DNA from: Paracoccus sediminilitoris
GTDB taxonomy: Bacteria > Pseudomonadota > Alphaproteobacteria > Rhodobacterales > Rhodobacteraceae
NCBI RefSeq assembly: GCF_003259195.1
Contig: NZ_QJPK01000007.1
Location: 62,001-126,000, forward strand
Length of the DNA stretch: 64,000 nt
Reading direction: 5' to 3'
The notes below the pieces were generated by a model that did no database searches, was not told the origin of the DNA, and saw only the letters and a list, made by a program, of their open reading frames with translations. Below, in pieces: positions 1 through 9,842 of the stretch; position 1 is the first letter of the stretch, and every line of letters starts with the position of its first letter. The position numbers were made by a program, and so were the translations under genes.

Positions 1-383
1 ATGCGGTCGCGATAGACCTGCTGCCAATGCGCCATGTCGCGGGCGATCACCGAAAGGCGCCAATCGACGCTGCCCAGAAAGCTCTGGATCTCGATCACCT
101 CGGGGACGTCGCGGACAGCCGCCAGAAATTCGTCGAAGGCGCGCGGGTTGGTCTTGTCCAGGGTAAAGCGCAGGCTGACCTGAACCTCCCACCCCAAGGC
201 GCGCCAGTCGATGCGGGCCTGCACACCCTTCAGCACCCCGGCTTCGCGCAGGCGTTCGGTGCGTCGCCACAGGCTGGCCGTGGTGACGCCCGCGCGTTCG
301 GCCAATTGGGCGTTCGATGCCGAAGGGTCCGCCAGCATGTGGCGAAGTATGCGGCGATCCGTATCGTCAGGCATGAATTTCAT
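1..383 (-). CDS. Lrp/AsnC family transcriptional regulator (partial, 3' end outside window)
   Basis: Reading the minus strand from an ATG at 383 gives 127 codons without a stop before the window edge. The first ~50 residues form an AsnC-type helix-turn-helix (SNAQLAERAGVTTASLWRR), followed by a linker and the start of the ligand-binding RAM-type domain. A second in-frame ATG lies at 374. Lrp/AsnC proteins sense amino acids and usually bind their own promoter; this one faces ilvC across 118 bases that hold a perfect 9-bp inverted repeat, so control of itself and possibly of branched-chain amino acid synthesis is a fair inference. The C-terminal half, which would show the effector pocket, is not in the window. 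Confidence 0.88.
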   Translation of the reverse strand, partial: MKFMPDDTDRRILRHMLADPSASNAQLAERAGVTTASLWRRTERLREAGVLKGVQARIDWRALGWEVQVSLRFTLDKTNPRAFDEFLAAVRDVPEVIEIQSFLGSVDWRLSVIARDMAHWQQVYRDR

Positions 384-399
384 TGCTGATCCAGTATCT

Positions 400-436
400 C
401 AACATGATCCTTTCGCGAAGATCGAAAATCATGTTG
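400..436. promoter_or_regulatory. 9-bp perfect inverted repeat between the Lrp-type gene and ilvC
   Basis: CAACATGAT at 400-408 is matched by its exact reverse complement ATCATGTTG at 428-436, with 19 bases between. A second small palindrome, TTCGCGAA, sits at 412-419. The dyad lies 17 bases before the regulator's start and about 65 before that of ilvC, as expected for an operator of an autoregulating Lrp/AsnC protein. Binding itself is inferred. Confidence 0.6.
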
Positions 437-447
437 CGTTTGAATGA

Positions 448-1524
<1,077 letters not shown>

Positions 1525-1548
1525 TCCGCGGACCTGCCGATTTGGAAA

Positions 1549-1574
1549 GCCCGGGCAATCGCCCGGGCTTTTTT
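1549..1574 (+). terminator. Intrinsic terminator of ilvC
   Basis: GCCCGGGC (1549-1556), loop AATC, GCCCGGGC (1561-1568), then six T. The T run continues into CATG and abuts the stop of the convergent yghU gene, so the hairpin may serve both. Confidence 0.9.
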
Positions 1575-2440
1575 CATGCTTCCAGCTTGTCCTGCGTGCG
1601 GGTCTGGAAATCCGACGCGTCGTGGCGTTCGCGCAGCTGCTTGGATGGATCGCCCGAGGTAGCGTTGACCATCTGGCCGCGCTGAACGGCGGGGCGGGCG
1701 GCGATCTCCTGCTGCCAGCGGTGCAGGTTCTTGTAGCTGGCGGCATCCAGAAAGGTCGCGGCATCGCCGTAGGCGCCGCCGGTGATGACCCGGCCATACC
1801 AAGGGAAGATCGCTATGTCGGCGATGGTGTATTCGTCACCTGCAATGAAACGGTTGTCGGCCAGACGCTGGTCCAGCAGGTCCAGCTGACGCTTGACCTC
1901 CATCGTGAAGCGGTCGATGGCATATTCGATCTTGACCGGCGCATAGGCATAGAAATGCCCGAAGCCGCCGCCCAGATAGGGGCCCGCGCCCATCTGCCAG
2001 AACAGCCAGTTCAGCGTTTCGGTCCGCGCGGCATGGTCCTTGGGCAGGAAGGCCCCGAATTTTTCCGCCAGGTACAGCAGGATCGAGCCGCTTTCGAAGA
2101 CGCGCTGCGCGGGCGTCACCGAATGGTCCATCAGCGCCGGGATCTTGGAATTGGGGTTCACGTCCACGAAGCCGCTGCCGAACTGGTCGCCCTCGCCGAT
2201 ATCGATCAGCCAGGCATCGTATTCCGCGCCTGCATGCCCTGCCTCCAGCAGTTCCTCCAGCATGATGGTGACCTTCTGGCCGTTCGGCGTCGCCAGCGAA
2301 TAGAGCTGCAGCGGGTGCTTGCCGACCGACAGTTCCTTGTCATGCGTCTTGCCGGCGGTGGGGCGGTTGATGCTGGCGAATTTGCCGCCGTTTTCCTTGC
2401 CCGGCGTCCAGACCTTGGGGGGGGTATAGTCTTCGGTCAT
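1574..2440 (-). CDS. yghU: YghU-type glutathione S-transferase / disulfide-bond oxidoreductase
   Basis: 288 residues, the same length as E. coli YghU, with nearly the same phrases throughout (GKHPLQLYSL, NPNSKIPAL, GGGFGHFY, ERHDASDF). Members of this nu-class bind two glutathione molecules and reduce organic hydroperoxides and disulfides. The N-terminal thioredoxin fold carries TPNGQK at 51-56 where other GSTs have a catalytic Ser, Tyr or Cys; the all-helical C-terminal domain follows from about 140. An AGGA stands before the ATG. It converges on ilvC. Cytoplasmic; its physiological substrate is not evident from the sequence. Confidence 0.96.
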   Translation of the reverse strand: MTEDYTPPKVWTPGKENGGKFASINRPTAGKTHDKELSVGKHPLQLYSLATPNGQKVTIMLEELLEAGHAGAEYDAWLIDIGEGDQFGSGFVDVNPNSKIPALMDHSVTPAQRVFESGSILLYLAEKFGAFLPKDHAARTETLNWLFWQMGAGPYLGGGFGHFYAYAPVKIEYAIDRFTMEVKRQLDLLDQRLADNRFIAGDEYTIADIAIFPWYGRVITGGAYGDAATFLDAASYKNLHRWQQEIAARPAVQRGQMVNATSGDPSKQLRERHDASDFQTRTQDKLEA

Positions 2441-2481
2441 GTGATGTCCTGTCGTTGACTGACCCTCAAGATGTGGTGGGG

Positions 2482-2540
2482 TTTGCCAAACATCAACCCG
2501 GCGCAGGGACTTGGCAAATGTTCCGCATCTGTTCTATACT
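2482..2540 (+). promoter_or_regulatory. Promoter-like elements and inverted repeat before the radical SAM gene
   Basis: TTGGCA (2511-2516) and TATACT (2535-2540) are 18 bases apart and look like -35 and -10 boxes. Transcription would begin about at the ATG at 2547, giving a leaderless or nearly leaderless message. TTTGCCAA at 2482-2489 is the exact reverse complement of TTGGCAAA at 2511-2518, which covers the -35 box and could be an operator. Confidence 0.5.
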
Positions 2541-2546
2541 GCCGGC

Positions 2547-3626
2547 ATGCTTCCTCCGCGCGATCCCCATGAACGCCTGAAGGCCCGCGGCGCCGATACG
2601 CGCCCCGTAGGGCGGTTCGAGGCCGAGGCGCGCGACCATGATCACGATGGCTGGGACATCCCCGAGGAGGAGCGCCTGCTGCGCACCCAGATCACCACCG
2701 AGCGTCCGCGCAGCATCATCACCCGCAACACCTCGCCCGACGTGCCGTTCGACCGGTCGATCAATCCCTATCGCGGCTGCGAACATGGCTGCATCTATTG
2801 CTATGCGCGACCCAGCCACGCCTATCTTGGGCTGTCGGCGGGGCTGGATTTCGAAACCTGTATCACCGCCAAGGAGGGCGCCGCCGAATTGCTGGCGCGT
2901 GAACTGGCGCGGCCCAGCTACAAGCCTGCGCCAATCGCTTTGGGAACCAACACCGACCCCTATCAGCCGGTCGAGGCGAAGCTGGCGATCATGCCCGGCA
3001 TCCTGCGGGTGCTGCGCGATTGGAACCATCCCGCCACGTTGGTGACGCGGGGGCAGACAGTGCTGCGCGACCTGGACCTGTGGGCGGAACTGGCGGCGCG
3101 CGACATGGCGACGGTGGGGATCAGCATCACGACGCTGGACGCGTCCCTGGCCCGCGCGATGGAGCCGCGCGCGCCGACCCCTGCCACCCGTCTGCGGATG
3201 ATCCGGGACCTGTCCCGCGCGGGGGTGCCTGTCCGCGTCATGGTCGCCCCCGTCATCCCCGTCCTGACCGAACCCGAGATTGAGGCCATCCTGACCGCCG
3301 CGCGCGAGGCAGGGGCCACCACCGCCAGCATGATCCCCGTCCGCCTGCCGCATGAGGTCGCGCCGCTGTTCCGCGACTGGCTGGAACGGCATCGGCCCGG
3401 CATGGCCGCGCATGTGATGAACCGCATTCAGGCGATGCGCGGCGGGCGCGACAACGACCCGCGCTTTGGCCACAGGTTCCGCGGCGAGGGGGTCGAGGCG
3501 CAGCTGGCGGTGCAGCGCTTCCGGCTGGCCCGCAAGCGGCTTGGATACCGCGAAGGCCAGCCGGCGCTGGATTGCAGCCGCTTTGGCCGCCCGCCCAAGG
3601 CAGGCGACCAGATGTCGTTGTTCTGA
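2547..3626 (+). CDS. PA0069 family radical SAM protein
   Basis: 359 residues from the ATG at 2547. The radical SAM cysteines are C78, C82 and C85 in GCEHGCIYC, the CX3CX2C spacing that binds the 4Fe-4S cluster which cleaves S-adenosylmethionine. The motif GTNTDPYQP downstream is typical of this spore-photolyase-like group (Rv2578c/PA0069). The substrate of the family is unknown to me, so no reaction is assigned. There is no ribosome binding site before the ATG; the promoter-like boxes immediately upstream suggest leaderless translation. The stop is four bases from the stop of the convergent methyltransferase gene. Confidence 0.9.
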   Translation: MLPPRDPHERLKARGADTRPVGRFEAEARDHDHDGWDIPEEERLLRTQITTERPRSIITRNTSPDVPFDRSINPYRGCEHGCIYCYARPSHAYLGLSAGLDFETCITAKEGAAELLARELARPSYKPAPIALGTNTDPYQPVEAKLAIMPGILRVLRDWNHPATLVTRGQTVLRDLDLWAELAARDMATVGISITTLDASLARAMEPRAPTPATRLRMIRDLSRAGVPVRVMVAPVIPVLTEPEIEAILTAAREAGATTASMIPVRLPHEVAPLFRDWLERHRPGMAAHVMNRIQAMRGGRDNDPRFGHRFRGEGVEAQLAVQRFRLARKRLGYREGQPALDCSRFGRPPKAGDQMSLF

Positions 3627-3630
3627 AGGG

Positions 3631-4623
3631 TCAGTGGCGGCGGCCGATGATCTGGCCTTCGGTCCCGTCATTGGCCGAGCTGAACGGCCCCAGCAGCATG
3701 GTGATCTGTTCCAGCGTCGGGCGGGGACCGGCGGGCCGCGTTTCCAGCGCCTCGCGCATGGCGCGCAGATGTTCGGGCATGGTGCCGCAGCAGCCGCCGA
3801 TGACGCGCACACCCATGTCGCGGGCCAGAACGGCGTAATCGGCCATCAGTTCGGGCGTGCCGTCGTAATGGATGTTGCCGTCATGCATGTGCGGGACGCC
3901 CGCATTGCCCTTGGCGATGATCGGGCGTTCATTGCCCGATGCGACAAAGCCCGTCACCGTGCGCAGCAGGTCCGATGCCCCGATGCCGCAATTCGCGCCA
4001 TAGGCGACGGGCGGGTTCGGCATGCGTTCGACCGCCGCCGACAATTCGGCCGAGGTGGTGCCCATGATCGTGCGCCCGGCCGTGTCGAAGCTGAGCGATC
4101 CGCACCAAGCCATGTCGACCAGACGCGCGGCCTCGGCGGCGGCCTTCATCTCGTCGATGGAACTGAGCGTTTCGACCCAGAGGATGTCGGCACCACCATC
4201 CTTCAGGGCCTGGGCCTGTTCATGAAACATCTCGGTCGCGCGGGCGCGGGTCAGGCTGCCCATGGGGGCCATGAATTCACCGATGGGGCCCATACTGCCG
4301 GCCACGATGACCTTGCGGCCCGCGCGGTCGGCCTGATCGCGGGCGATGGTGGCGGCAAGGCGGTTCAGTTCGGTGACGCGATGCGATGCGCCCTGCAGGC
4401 GCAACCGGCTGGCATTGGCGCCGAAGCTGTTGGTCAGGAACAGGTCCGACCCGGCCTCGATCGCGCTGCGATGCAGGGCGGCGATGCGGTCGGGGTGATC
4501 GACGTTCCAGAATTCGGGCGGCGTGGCACCGTCCAGGCCCATGTTGAAAAGCGCGGTTCCCGTCGCGCCATCGGCCAGCACGAAGGGTGCGGTATCAAGC
4601 ATCCGGCTGAGGGCATCGGTCAT
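3631..4623 (-). CDS. bmt: Homocysteine S-methyltransferase, betaine--homocysteine type
   Basis: 330 residues. It moves a methyl group, probably from glycine betaine, to homocysteine to make methionine. The zinc-binding cysteines of the family are visible: C212 in GANCG and C278-C279 in GGCCG; the DGATGT motif near residue 18 starts the barrel. The start at 4623 is preceded by AAGGA at seven bases, whereas the in-frame ATGs at 4686 and 4659 have no ribosome site. Choice of betaine rather than S-methylmethionine as donor rests on resemblance to the Rhodobacteraceae Bmt group. It is transcribed alone, downstream of the rplI terminator. Confidence 0.88.
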   Translation of the reverse strand: MTDALSRMLDTAPFVLADGATGTALFNMGLDGATPPEFWNVDHPDRIAALHRSAIEAGSDLFLTNSFGANASRLRLQGASHRVTELNRLAATIARDQADRAGRKVIVAGSMGPIGEFMAPMGSLTRARATEMFHEQAQALKDGGADILWVETLSSIDEMKAAAEAARLVDMAWCGSLSFDTAGRTIMGTTSAELSAAVERMPNPPVAYGANCGIGASDLLRTVTGFVASGNERPIIAKGNAGVPHMHDGNIHYDGTPELMADYAVLARDMGVRVIGGCCGTMPEHLRAMREALETRPAGPRPTLEQITMLLGPFSSANDGTEGQIIGRRH

Positions 4624-4730
4624 CGTCTTATCCTTGGCAGGCAGGGTCATCGACCCCGTGTCGGGATCCGCAAGCATCAGGTCCATGTCAGGTAACGCCG
4701 TGTCGTAAAAGAATTTTCACACGAACGTAT

Positions 4731-4758
4731 GAAAAACCGCGCCGGTTTCCCGGCGCGG
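4731..4758 (-). terminator. Intrinsic terminator of the rpsF-rpsR-rplI operon
   Basis: Read on the minus strand: CCGCGCCGG, loop of four, CCGGCGCGG, then TTTTTC. The perfect 9-bp stem lies 28 bases after the rplI stop. Confidence 0.92.
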
Positions 4759-4785
4759 TCGATTTAGTCCAAAGATGCGGCGCGA

Positions 4786-5376
4786 TCAGTTGCGATCGTC
4801 GTCGCCCTCTTCGTCGTCCGAAGCGCCACCGATGTCGTCGAACAGTTCGGCGATCTCGAATTCGGCTTCGGCATCGGCCTCGGCAGCCATGTCCTGAATC
4901 GACTTGCCCTGCGCCTGCAGTTCAGCCTCTTCGTTGGAACGGGCGACGTTCATGGTGATCGTCGCTTCGACTTCCGGGTGCAGGACGACGGTGACGTCGT
5001 GCATGCCCAAGTACTTGATCGGCTCGCGCAGGACGACCTGCTTGCGATCGACCGAGAAGCCGGCTTCGGTGGCCGCATCGGCTGCGTCACGGGTCGTGAC
5101 CGAACCGTAGAGTGCGCCCGAATCGGATGCCGAGCGGATGACGACGAAGACTTCGCCGTCCAGCTTGGCCGCGATCTTCTCGGCCTCGGCCTTCGATTCC
5201 GCGTTGCGGGTTTCCAGCTGTGCCTTCTGACCTTCGAATGCCTTGATGTTGGCGTCCGAGGCGCGCAGAGCTTTCTTCTGCGGCAGCAGGAAGTTGCGGG
5301 CATAGCCCTGTTTCACGTTGACGACTTCGCCCATCTGGCCAAGTTTCGCCACGCGTTCCAGCAGGATGACTTGCAT
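4786..5376 (-). CDS. rplI: 50S ribosomal protein L9
   Basis: 196 residues. The N-terminal signature [19 protein letters not shown] and GYARNFLLP identify L9, which binds 23S rRNA at the base of the L1 stalk. E. coli L9 has about 149 residues; the extra ~45 here form a strongly acidic tail rich in Asp and Glu that ends in a DDEEGDDD stretch. It is the last gene of the S6-S18-L9 operon, 12 bases after rpsR, and ends at a good terminator. Confidence 0.98.
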   Translation of the reverse strand: MQVILLERVAKLGQMGEVVNVKQGYARNFLLPQKKALRASDANIKAFEGQKAQLETRNAESKAEAEKIAAKLDGEVFVVIRSASDSGALYGSVTTRDAADAATEAGFSVDRKQVVLREPIKYLGMHDVTVVLHPEVEATITMNVARSNEEAELQAQGKSIQDMAAEADAEAEFEIAELFDDIGGASDDEEGDDDRN

Positions 5377-5388
5377 GTTCAGGTCTCC

Positions 5389-5616
5389 TTACTTCACGAC
5401 GTAGGGCAGCAGGGCAAGGAAGCGTGCGCGCTTGATGGCGCGAGCCAGCTCACGTTGCTTCTTGGCCGAGACAGCGGTGATGCGCGAAGGCACGATTTTG
5501 CCGCGTTCGCTGATATAGCGCTGCAGCAGACGGGTGTCTTTGTAGTCGATCGCAGGTGCGTTATCGCCCGAGAAGGGGCAGACTTTGCGACGACGGAAGA
5601 ACGGTTTGTTCGCCAT
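5389..5616 (-). CDS. rpsR: 30S ribosomal protein S18
   Basis: 75 residues, the usual length. S18 partners S6 on the platform of the small subunit. The core phrase [18 protein letters not shown] is typical, as are the basic ends. It lies 13 bases after rpsF and 12 before rplI in one operon, the standard bacterial order. Confidence 0.98.
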   Translation of the reverse strand: MANKPFFRRRKVCPFSGDNAPAIDYKDTRLLQRYISERGKIVPSRITAVSAKKQRELARAIKRARFLALLPYVVK

Positions 5617-5629
5617 GTCTCAGATCCTC

Positions 5630-6025
5630 TCAGTTCCGCTCGCGGCGGTCGCCGCGGTCACCACGGTCACGGTCGCCGCCACGGGGACGGTCGCCGCGCT
5701 CTTCGCGCTTTTGCATCTGGACCGAGGGGCCTTCCTGATGCTCGTCCACGCGGATGGTCATCACGCGCATCACGTCATCATGCAGGCGGGCCAGGCGTTC
5801 CATTTCCAGCACGGCCGACGACGGGGCGTCGGTGCGCAGGAAGGCGTAATGGCCCTTGCGGTTCTTGTTGATCTTGTAGGCCAGGGTGCGCACACCCCAG
5901 TATTCGTGGTCGACGACCTTGCCACCATTGTCGGCAAGAATGGTCGAGAAGTGTTCGATCAGCCCTTCGGCCTGCGTGTTCGACAGGTCCTGGCGGGCGA
6001 TCAGCACATGCTCATACAGAGACAT
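5630..6025 (-). CDS. rpsF: 30S ribosomal protein S6
   Basis: 131 residues. The start [15 protein letters not shown] and the central W-G-x-R-x-L-A-Y-x-I motif identify S6, which forms a heterodimer with S18. AAAGGA precedes the ATG. The last ~30 residues are a low-complexity basic tail with repeated GDR and RGD units, longer than in many bacteria; the operon mate L9 instead carries an acidic tail. First gene of the operon, with its promoter probably in the 249 bases shared with the divergent rhodanese gene. Confidence 0.98.
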   Translation of the reverse strand: MSLYEHVLIARQDLSNTQAEGLIEHFSTILADNGGKVVDHEYWGVRTLAYKINKNRKGHYAFLRTDAPSSAVLEMERLARLHDDVMRVMTIRVDEHQEGPSVQMQKREERGDRPRGGDRDRGDRGDRRERN

Positions 6026-6127
6026 GGCGATCCTTTCGGTTTTCGGCGCATTTCATCGACGGGTCGTCCCTTCCGCACCCGTCACGAGAGGCTGCGCAAT
6101 TTCTGGATACAGGCGGAAGGATGGCGC

Positions 6128-6155
6128 TTCATAGCAGCGAATGCTGATCTTGCAA
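6128..6155 (-). promoter_or_regulatory. Possible promoter of rpsF operon
   Basis: On the minus strand TTGCAA (6155-6150) and TATGAA (6133-6128) are 16 bases apart, about 100 bases before rpsF. This leaves room for an S6-S18 responsive leader, though I cannot show such a structure. Confidence 0.35.
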
Positions 6156-6274
6156 GGTGATTCGGCCCTGTCCTCCCTGAATCGGGGCGGTTGCAGGCTT
6201 TGGGGGGACAGGGACCCGCAGGGCGGCGATCCGAGTTGTCCCGTCACAGCTGCCAACACGAAGGAGCGTCAGAG

Positions 6275-6667
6275 ATGAAGACGGAAGATACAGGGTCGGG
6301 CCGACTGGAAACCTGGACCATCGCCGAGGTCGCCGCCGCCCTGAAGGCCGACGAGATCGCGATGATCGACGTGCGGACCCCGGCCGAATACATGTTTGAA
6401 CAGATCCAGGGCGCGCTTCTGGCGCCAATGGCCTTCATCGTGCCCGAACGCCTTCCCTTGGGCGGTGACAAGCCGGTCGTCCTATATTGCGGGTCGTCCA
6501 AACGGTCCGAGAAGGTCGCGCGCCAGATCCTGGCAGCCGGCGTGATCGACCGGATCGCGCATATGGATGGCGGTTTCGCCGCCTGGAAAGAGGCGGGCCA
6601 GCCCTATCGCGGCACGGATATGGCATCGGGTGCGCCGGTCGTGACGCCGGCCGTCAAGTCAGGCTGA
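6275..6667 (+). CDS. Single-domain rhodanese-like protein
   Basis: 130 residues. One rhodanese domain: the IDVRTPAEY motif at 31-39 and the catalytic loop CGSSKRS with C72, which would carry a persulfide, then HMDGGFAAW near 97-104. Such small proteins move sulfane sulfur, donor and acceptor being unknown here. The ATG at 6275 has AAGGAG eight bases before it; upstream extension is not supported. No signal peptide, so cytoplasmic. It lies 62 bases before speB in the same direction with no terminator between, so the two may be cotranscribed. Confidence 0.92.
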   Translation: MKTEDTGSGRLETWTIAEVAAALKADEIAMIDVRTPAEYMFEQIQGALLAPMAFIVPERLPLGGDKPVVLYCGSSKRSEKVARQILAAGVIDRIAHMDGGFAAWKEAGQPYRGTDMASGAPVVTPAVKSG

Positions 6668-6729
6668 TGGCCTCTTGCGGGGGCGGGGGCGTCGGGGCAG
6701 TCTGAGCGCCGCAACCTAGGGGGATGACG

Positions 6730-7692
6730 ATGGCGCTGGAAGACGCGAAGACGCAGGTGGATCAGGCCTTCACGCGGGCCGATCCGCGCGGCCTGTCGTT
6801 CGAAAACGCCTTTGGCGGCGCCACCAGTTTTCTGCGCCGTCGCTATACCAAGGAGCTGACCGGCGTGGACGTGGCCGTCACGGGCATCCCCTTCGATCAG
6901 GCCGTCACCCACCGCCCCGGCACGCGTTTCGGCCCCCGGGCCATCCGCGAGGCATCCAGCCTGCAGGCCTTCGACGCGCCCTATGGCTGGGGCTATGATC
7001 CGCTGAGCCTGCTGAACGTGGCCGATTACGGCGACATGCCCTTCGATTACGCCAACATCCGCGACGTACCCGCGCGCATCACCGCCCATATCGGCGCCAT
7101 CCTGGATGCGGGCGCCGCGCCCATCACGCTTGGCGGCGATCACTTCATCACCCTGCCGATTCTGCGCGCCATGGCCGAAAGCCATGGCCCGGTCGCGCTG
7201 ATCCAGTTCGATGCCCATTCCGATACCTGGGTCGATGACGATCCGGACCGGATCGACCACGGCACCTTTCTGTATAAGGCGATCAAACAGGGGCTGGTCG
7301 ATCCGGCGGCCTGCGTCAGCGTTGGCATCCGCACCGACAATCCCGACACGCTGGGGGTGACCGTCCTCGATGCGCCTTCCGTGCATCAGGACGGCGTGCA
7401 GGCCACGCTGGAGCGTATCCGCGCCGTGGTGGGCGACCGCCCCACCTATGTCACCTTCGACATCGACGCGCTGGACCCTGCCTTTGCGCCCGGCACCGGC
7501 ACGCCGGTCTGGGGCGGGCTGGCCAGCTGGCAGGCAGCGGCGCTGCTGCGCGGGCTGGCGGGTATCGACATGATCGGCGGCGACGTGGTCGAGGTGTCGC
7601 CCCCCTATGACACCACCGGCGCTACGGCCATTGCGGGCGCGCATGTCGCCTTCGAGCTGATCGCGCTTTACGGTTGGAACAGGCGCGGGTAA
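6730..7692 (+). CDS. speB: Agmatinase family protein
   Basis: 320 residues of the ureohydrolase superfamily, which uses two manganese ions to release urea from a guanidino group. The ligands are H138 (GGDH), D161, H163 and D165 (DAHSDTW), and D244 and D246 (DIDALDP). Agmatine to putrescine is the usual SpeB reaction; related ureohydrolases with other guanidino substrates cannot be excluded. The ATG at 6730 is six bases after AGGGGG, a better spacing than the ATG at 6724. Nine bases separate it from prfA. The urea made could feed the urease encoded 20 kb away. Confidence 0.9.
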   Translation: MALEDAKTQVDQAFTRADPRGLSFENAFGGATSFLRRRYTKELTGVDVAVTGIPFDQAVTHRPGTRFGPRAIREASSLQAFDAPYGWGYDPLSLLNVADYGDMPFDYANIRDVPARITAHIGAILDAGAAPITLGGDHFITLPILRAMAESHGPVALIQFDAHSDTWVDDDPDRIDHGTFLYKAIKQGLVDPAACVSVGIRTDNPDTLGVTVLDAPSVHQDGVQATLERIRAVVGDRPTYVTFDIDALDPAFAPGTGTPVWGGLASWQAAALLRGLAGIDMIGGDVVEVSPPYDTTGATAIAGAHVAFELIALYGWNRRG

Positions 7693-7701
7693 CCCGAAAT
7701 C

Positions 7702-8757
7702 ATGTTGCCCCAAGACCGCCTTGCCCAGATCACCCAACGGTTCGAGTATCTCGAAGCGCAGTTGAATGCTGGCGCCGCGCCCGACCAGATCGCGAAGATC
7801 AGCCGCGAATATGCCGAGTTGAAGCCTGTCGTCGAAGGCATCGCCCGCTGGCGCGAGGCCACCGAGGCCCTGGCCGAGGCCAAGGCCATGCTGGCCGACC
7901 CCGAGATGCGCGAACTGGCCGAGGATGAGCTGCGCCGCCTGAACGCCGAACTGCCCGATCTGGAACAGCGGCTGCGCGTGGCCCTGCTGCCCAAGGACGC
8001 CGCCGATGCCCGCCCAGCCATCCTGGAAATCCGCCCCGGAACGGGCGGCGACGAGGCTGCGCTCTTCGCGGGCAACCTGCTGTCCATGTATCGCCGCCAC
8101 GCCGAACAGCAGGGCTGGGATTTCCAGATGCTGGAACTGACCCAGACCGAATTGGGCGGCGTCAAGGAGGCCATGGCCCGCATCGCCGGCGACGGCGTCT
8201 TTGCGCGGCTGAAATACGAATCCGGCGTGCACCGCGTCCAGCGGGTGCCCGAAACCGAATCGGGCGGCCGCATCCACACCAGCGCCGCCACCGTCGCCGT
8301 CCTGCCCGAAGCCGCCGAGGATGTGGAGATCGACATTCCCGCGACCGACATCCGCATCGACACCATGCGCGCCAGCGGCGCGGGCGGCCAGCATGTCAAC
8401 ACCACCGACAGCGCCGTGCGCATCACCCACCTGCCCACCGGCATCGTGGTGACCAGCAGCGAAAAGTCCCAGCATCAGAACCGCGCCAATGCCATGGCCG
8501 TGCTGCGTGCGCGGCTTTACGACATGCAGCGCCAGAAGGCCGATGACGAACGCGCCGCCGACCGGAAGTCCCAGGTCGGCAGCGGCGATCGCAGCGAACG
8601 CATCCGCACCTACAACTTTCCGCAGGGCCGCATGACCGATCACCGCATCAACCTGACGCTTTACGCCCTGGACAAGATCATGGCGGGCGACCTGTCCGAA
8701 ATCATCGACGCCCTGACCGCCCATGACCAGGCGGCCCGTCTGGCGGACGCCGAATGA
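7702..8757 (+). CDS. prfA: Peptide chain release factor 1
   Basis: 351 residues. RF1 reads UAA and UAG and triggers peptide release. The catalytic GGQ is at 228-230 in SGAGGQHVN. The stop-codon recognition tripeptide is P183-E184-T185, the PET form where E. coli has PAT. The N-terminal helical domain and the conserved HQNR motif near 257 are present. The stop overlaps the start of prmC by four bases (ATGA), coupling the factor to the enzyme that methylates its GGQ glutamine. Confidence 0.98.
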   Translation: MLPQDRLAQITQRFEYLEAQLNAGAAPDQIAKISREYAELKPVVEGIARWREATEALAEAKAMLADPEMRELAEDELRRLNAELPDLEQRLRVALLPKDAADARPAILEIRPGTGGDEAALFAGNLLSMYRRHAEQQGWDFQMLELTQTELGGVKEAMARIAGDGVFARLKYESGVHRVQRVPETESGGRIHTSAATVAVLPEAAEDVEIDIPATDIRIDTMRASGAGGQHVNTTDSAVRITHLPTGIVVTSSEKSQHQNRANAMAVLRARLYDMQRQKADDERAADRKSQVGSGDRSERIRTYNFPQGRMTDHRINLTLYALDKIMAGDLSEIIDALTAHDQAARLADAE

Positions 8758-9578
8758 AGCTGTCGCAGGCGCAGGCGGATGGCGCATCCCTGCTGCGCGC
8801 CGCCGGCATCGAGGGCGCATCGCGCGACGCCGACCGCATCCTGGCCGCCGTTCTGGACATGGAGCCCGGCCGCCTGCGCATCACCGAGGATCGCGATTTG
8901 ACCGCCGATGAGGCCGCCCGCTTCAACAAGGGCATCGCCGCCCGCGCCCTGCATCAGCCGGTGGCGCAGATCGTGGGCTTTCGCGACTTCTGGGCGCATC
9001 GCTTCAAGGTCACGCGCGACACGCTGGACCCGCGACCCGAAACCGAGGCGCTGGTCGAGGCCGCGCTGGCGCGCCCTTGGAACACCGTTCTGGACCTGGG
9101 AACCGGGACGGGGGCGATCCTGATCTCGCTGCTGGCGGCACGGGCGGGAACGACGGGGCTGGGGACCGACATTTCCGAAAAGGCGCTGGAGGTCGCGCGC
9201 CACAACGCCCGCCGCATCGGCGTCAATGCCCGCTTCCGGCAGGCCGACTGGTATCAGGGTGTCACCGGCGAATTCGACCTGATCGTGTCGAACCCACCCT
9301 ATATCGCGGCGGATGAGATGGCGGGGCTGTCGTCGGATGTGCGGGATTGGGAACCGCGCGGGGCGCTGACGGATGGCGCCGATGGGCTGACCGCCTATCG
9401 TGCCATCGCGGCGGGGGCGCGTGACTTGCTGAGCCCCCAAGGCATCGTCCTGACCGAAATCGGACCTACCCAGGGGCAGGCCGTCGCGGAACTGTTCAGG
9501 GCAGGGGGCGCCACCACGACGGTGCTGCCCGATCTGGATGGACGCGACAGGGTCGTGCTTGCGGAATTTGGCCGGTGA
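8754..9578 (+). CDS. prmC: Release factor glutamine methyltransferase
   Basis: 274 residues. It N5-methylates the glutamine in the GGQ motif of RF1 and RF2. The SAM-binding motif DLGTGTGAI lies near residue 116, and the substrate-gripping NPPY is at 180-183. A small N-terminal helical domain precedes. Its ATG overlaps the prfA stop, the usual operon pairing. No clear terminator follows; 264 bases of non-coding sequence separate it from the DUF4167 gene. Confidence 0.97.
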   Translation: MKLSQAQADGASLLRAAGIEGASRDADRILAAVLDMEPGRLRITEDRDLTADEAARFNKGIAARALHQPVAQIVGFRDFWAHRFKVTRDTLDPRPETEALVEAALARPWNTVLDLGTGTGAILISLLAARAGTTGLGTDISEKALEVARHNARRIGVNARFRQADWYQGVTGEFDLIVSNPPYIAADEMAGLSSDVRDWEPRGALTDGADGLTAYRAIAAGARDLLSPQGIVLTEIGPTQGQAVAELFRAGGATTTVLPDLDGRDRVVLAEFGR

Positions 9579-9624
9579 TCAGCCCTTTCCCGCGCAAATG
9601 AGGCATTTCGGGCAGTTTTTGCTT

Positions 9625-9638
9625 GTCTTGGCCAAGAC
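9625..9638. repeat. 14-bp perfect palindrome
   Basis: GTCTTGGCCAAGAC reads the same on both strands and lies in the 264-base gap between prmC and the DUF4167 gene. It could be a protein-binding site or a short cruciform. The rest of the gap shows no convincing gene or promoter to me. Confidence 0.4.
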
Positions 9639-9842
9639 GGCATGGTTAGTCGGCATCGTGCAGCAGGCCACGGCCACTGCATGGTCAGCCTGACACTGCC
9701 GATTCCGACAGGGCGCGCGACGCGCCATTGCTGGGGCGAGGCAGGGCTGAACGGAGAGGTCACTCACGCCCCCGTAGCCATCCGACACCGCCGTCCAGTT
9801 CACTCTGGCACCCCTGCGATCAGAAACATTACAGACAGACTG

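Noticed and set aside
4624..4731. SAM or SAH riboswitch before the homocysteine methyltransferase gene
   Set aside because: I looked for the conserved cores of SAM-II and SAH aptamers on the minus strand and saw neither; a covariance search would settle it.
6604..8820. 738-codon open frame antisense to speB and prfA
   Set aside because: Fully covered by well-supported genes on the other strand, with no recognisable domain.
9579..9803. 74-residue minus-strand frame with CPKCLICAGKG ending
   Set aside because: The Cys pairs look zinc-like, but there is no ribosome site or known family, and its codons do not show the strong third-position GC of the real genes.
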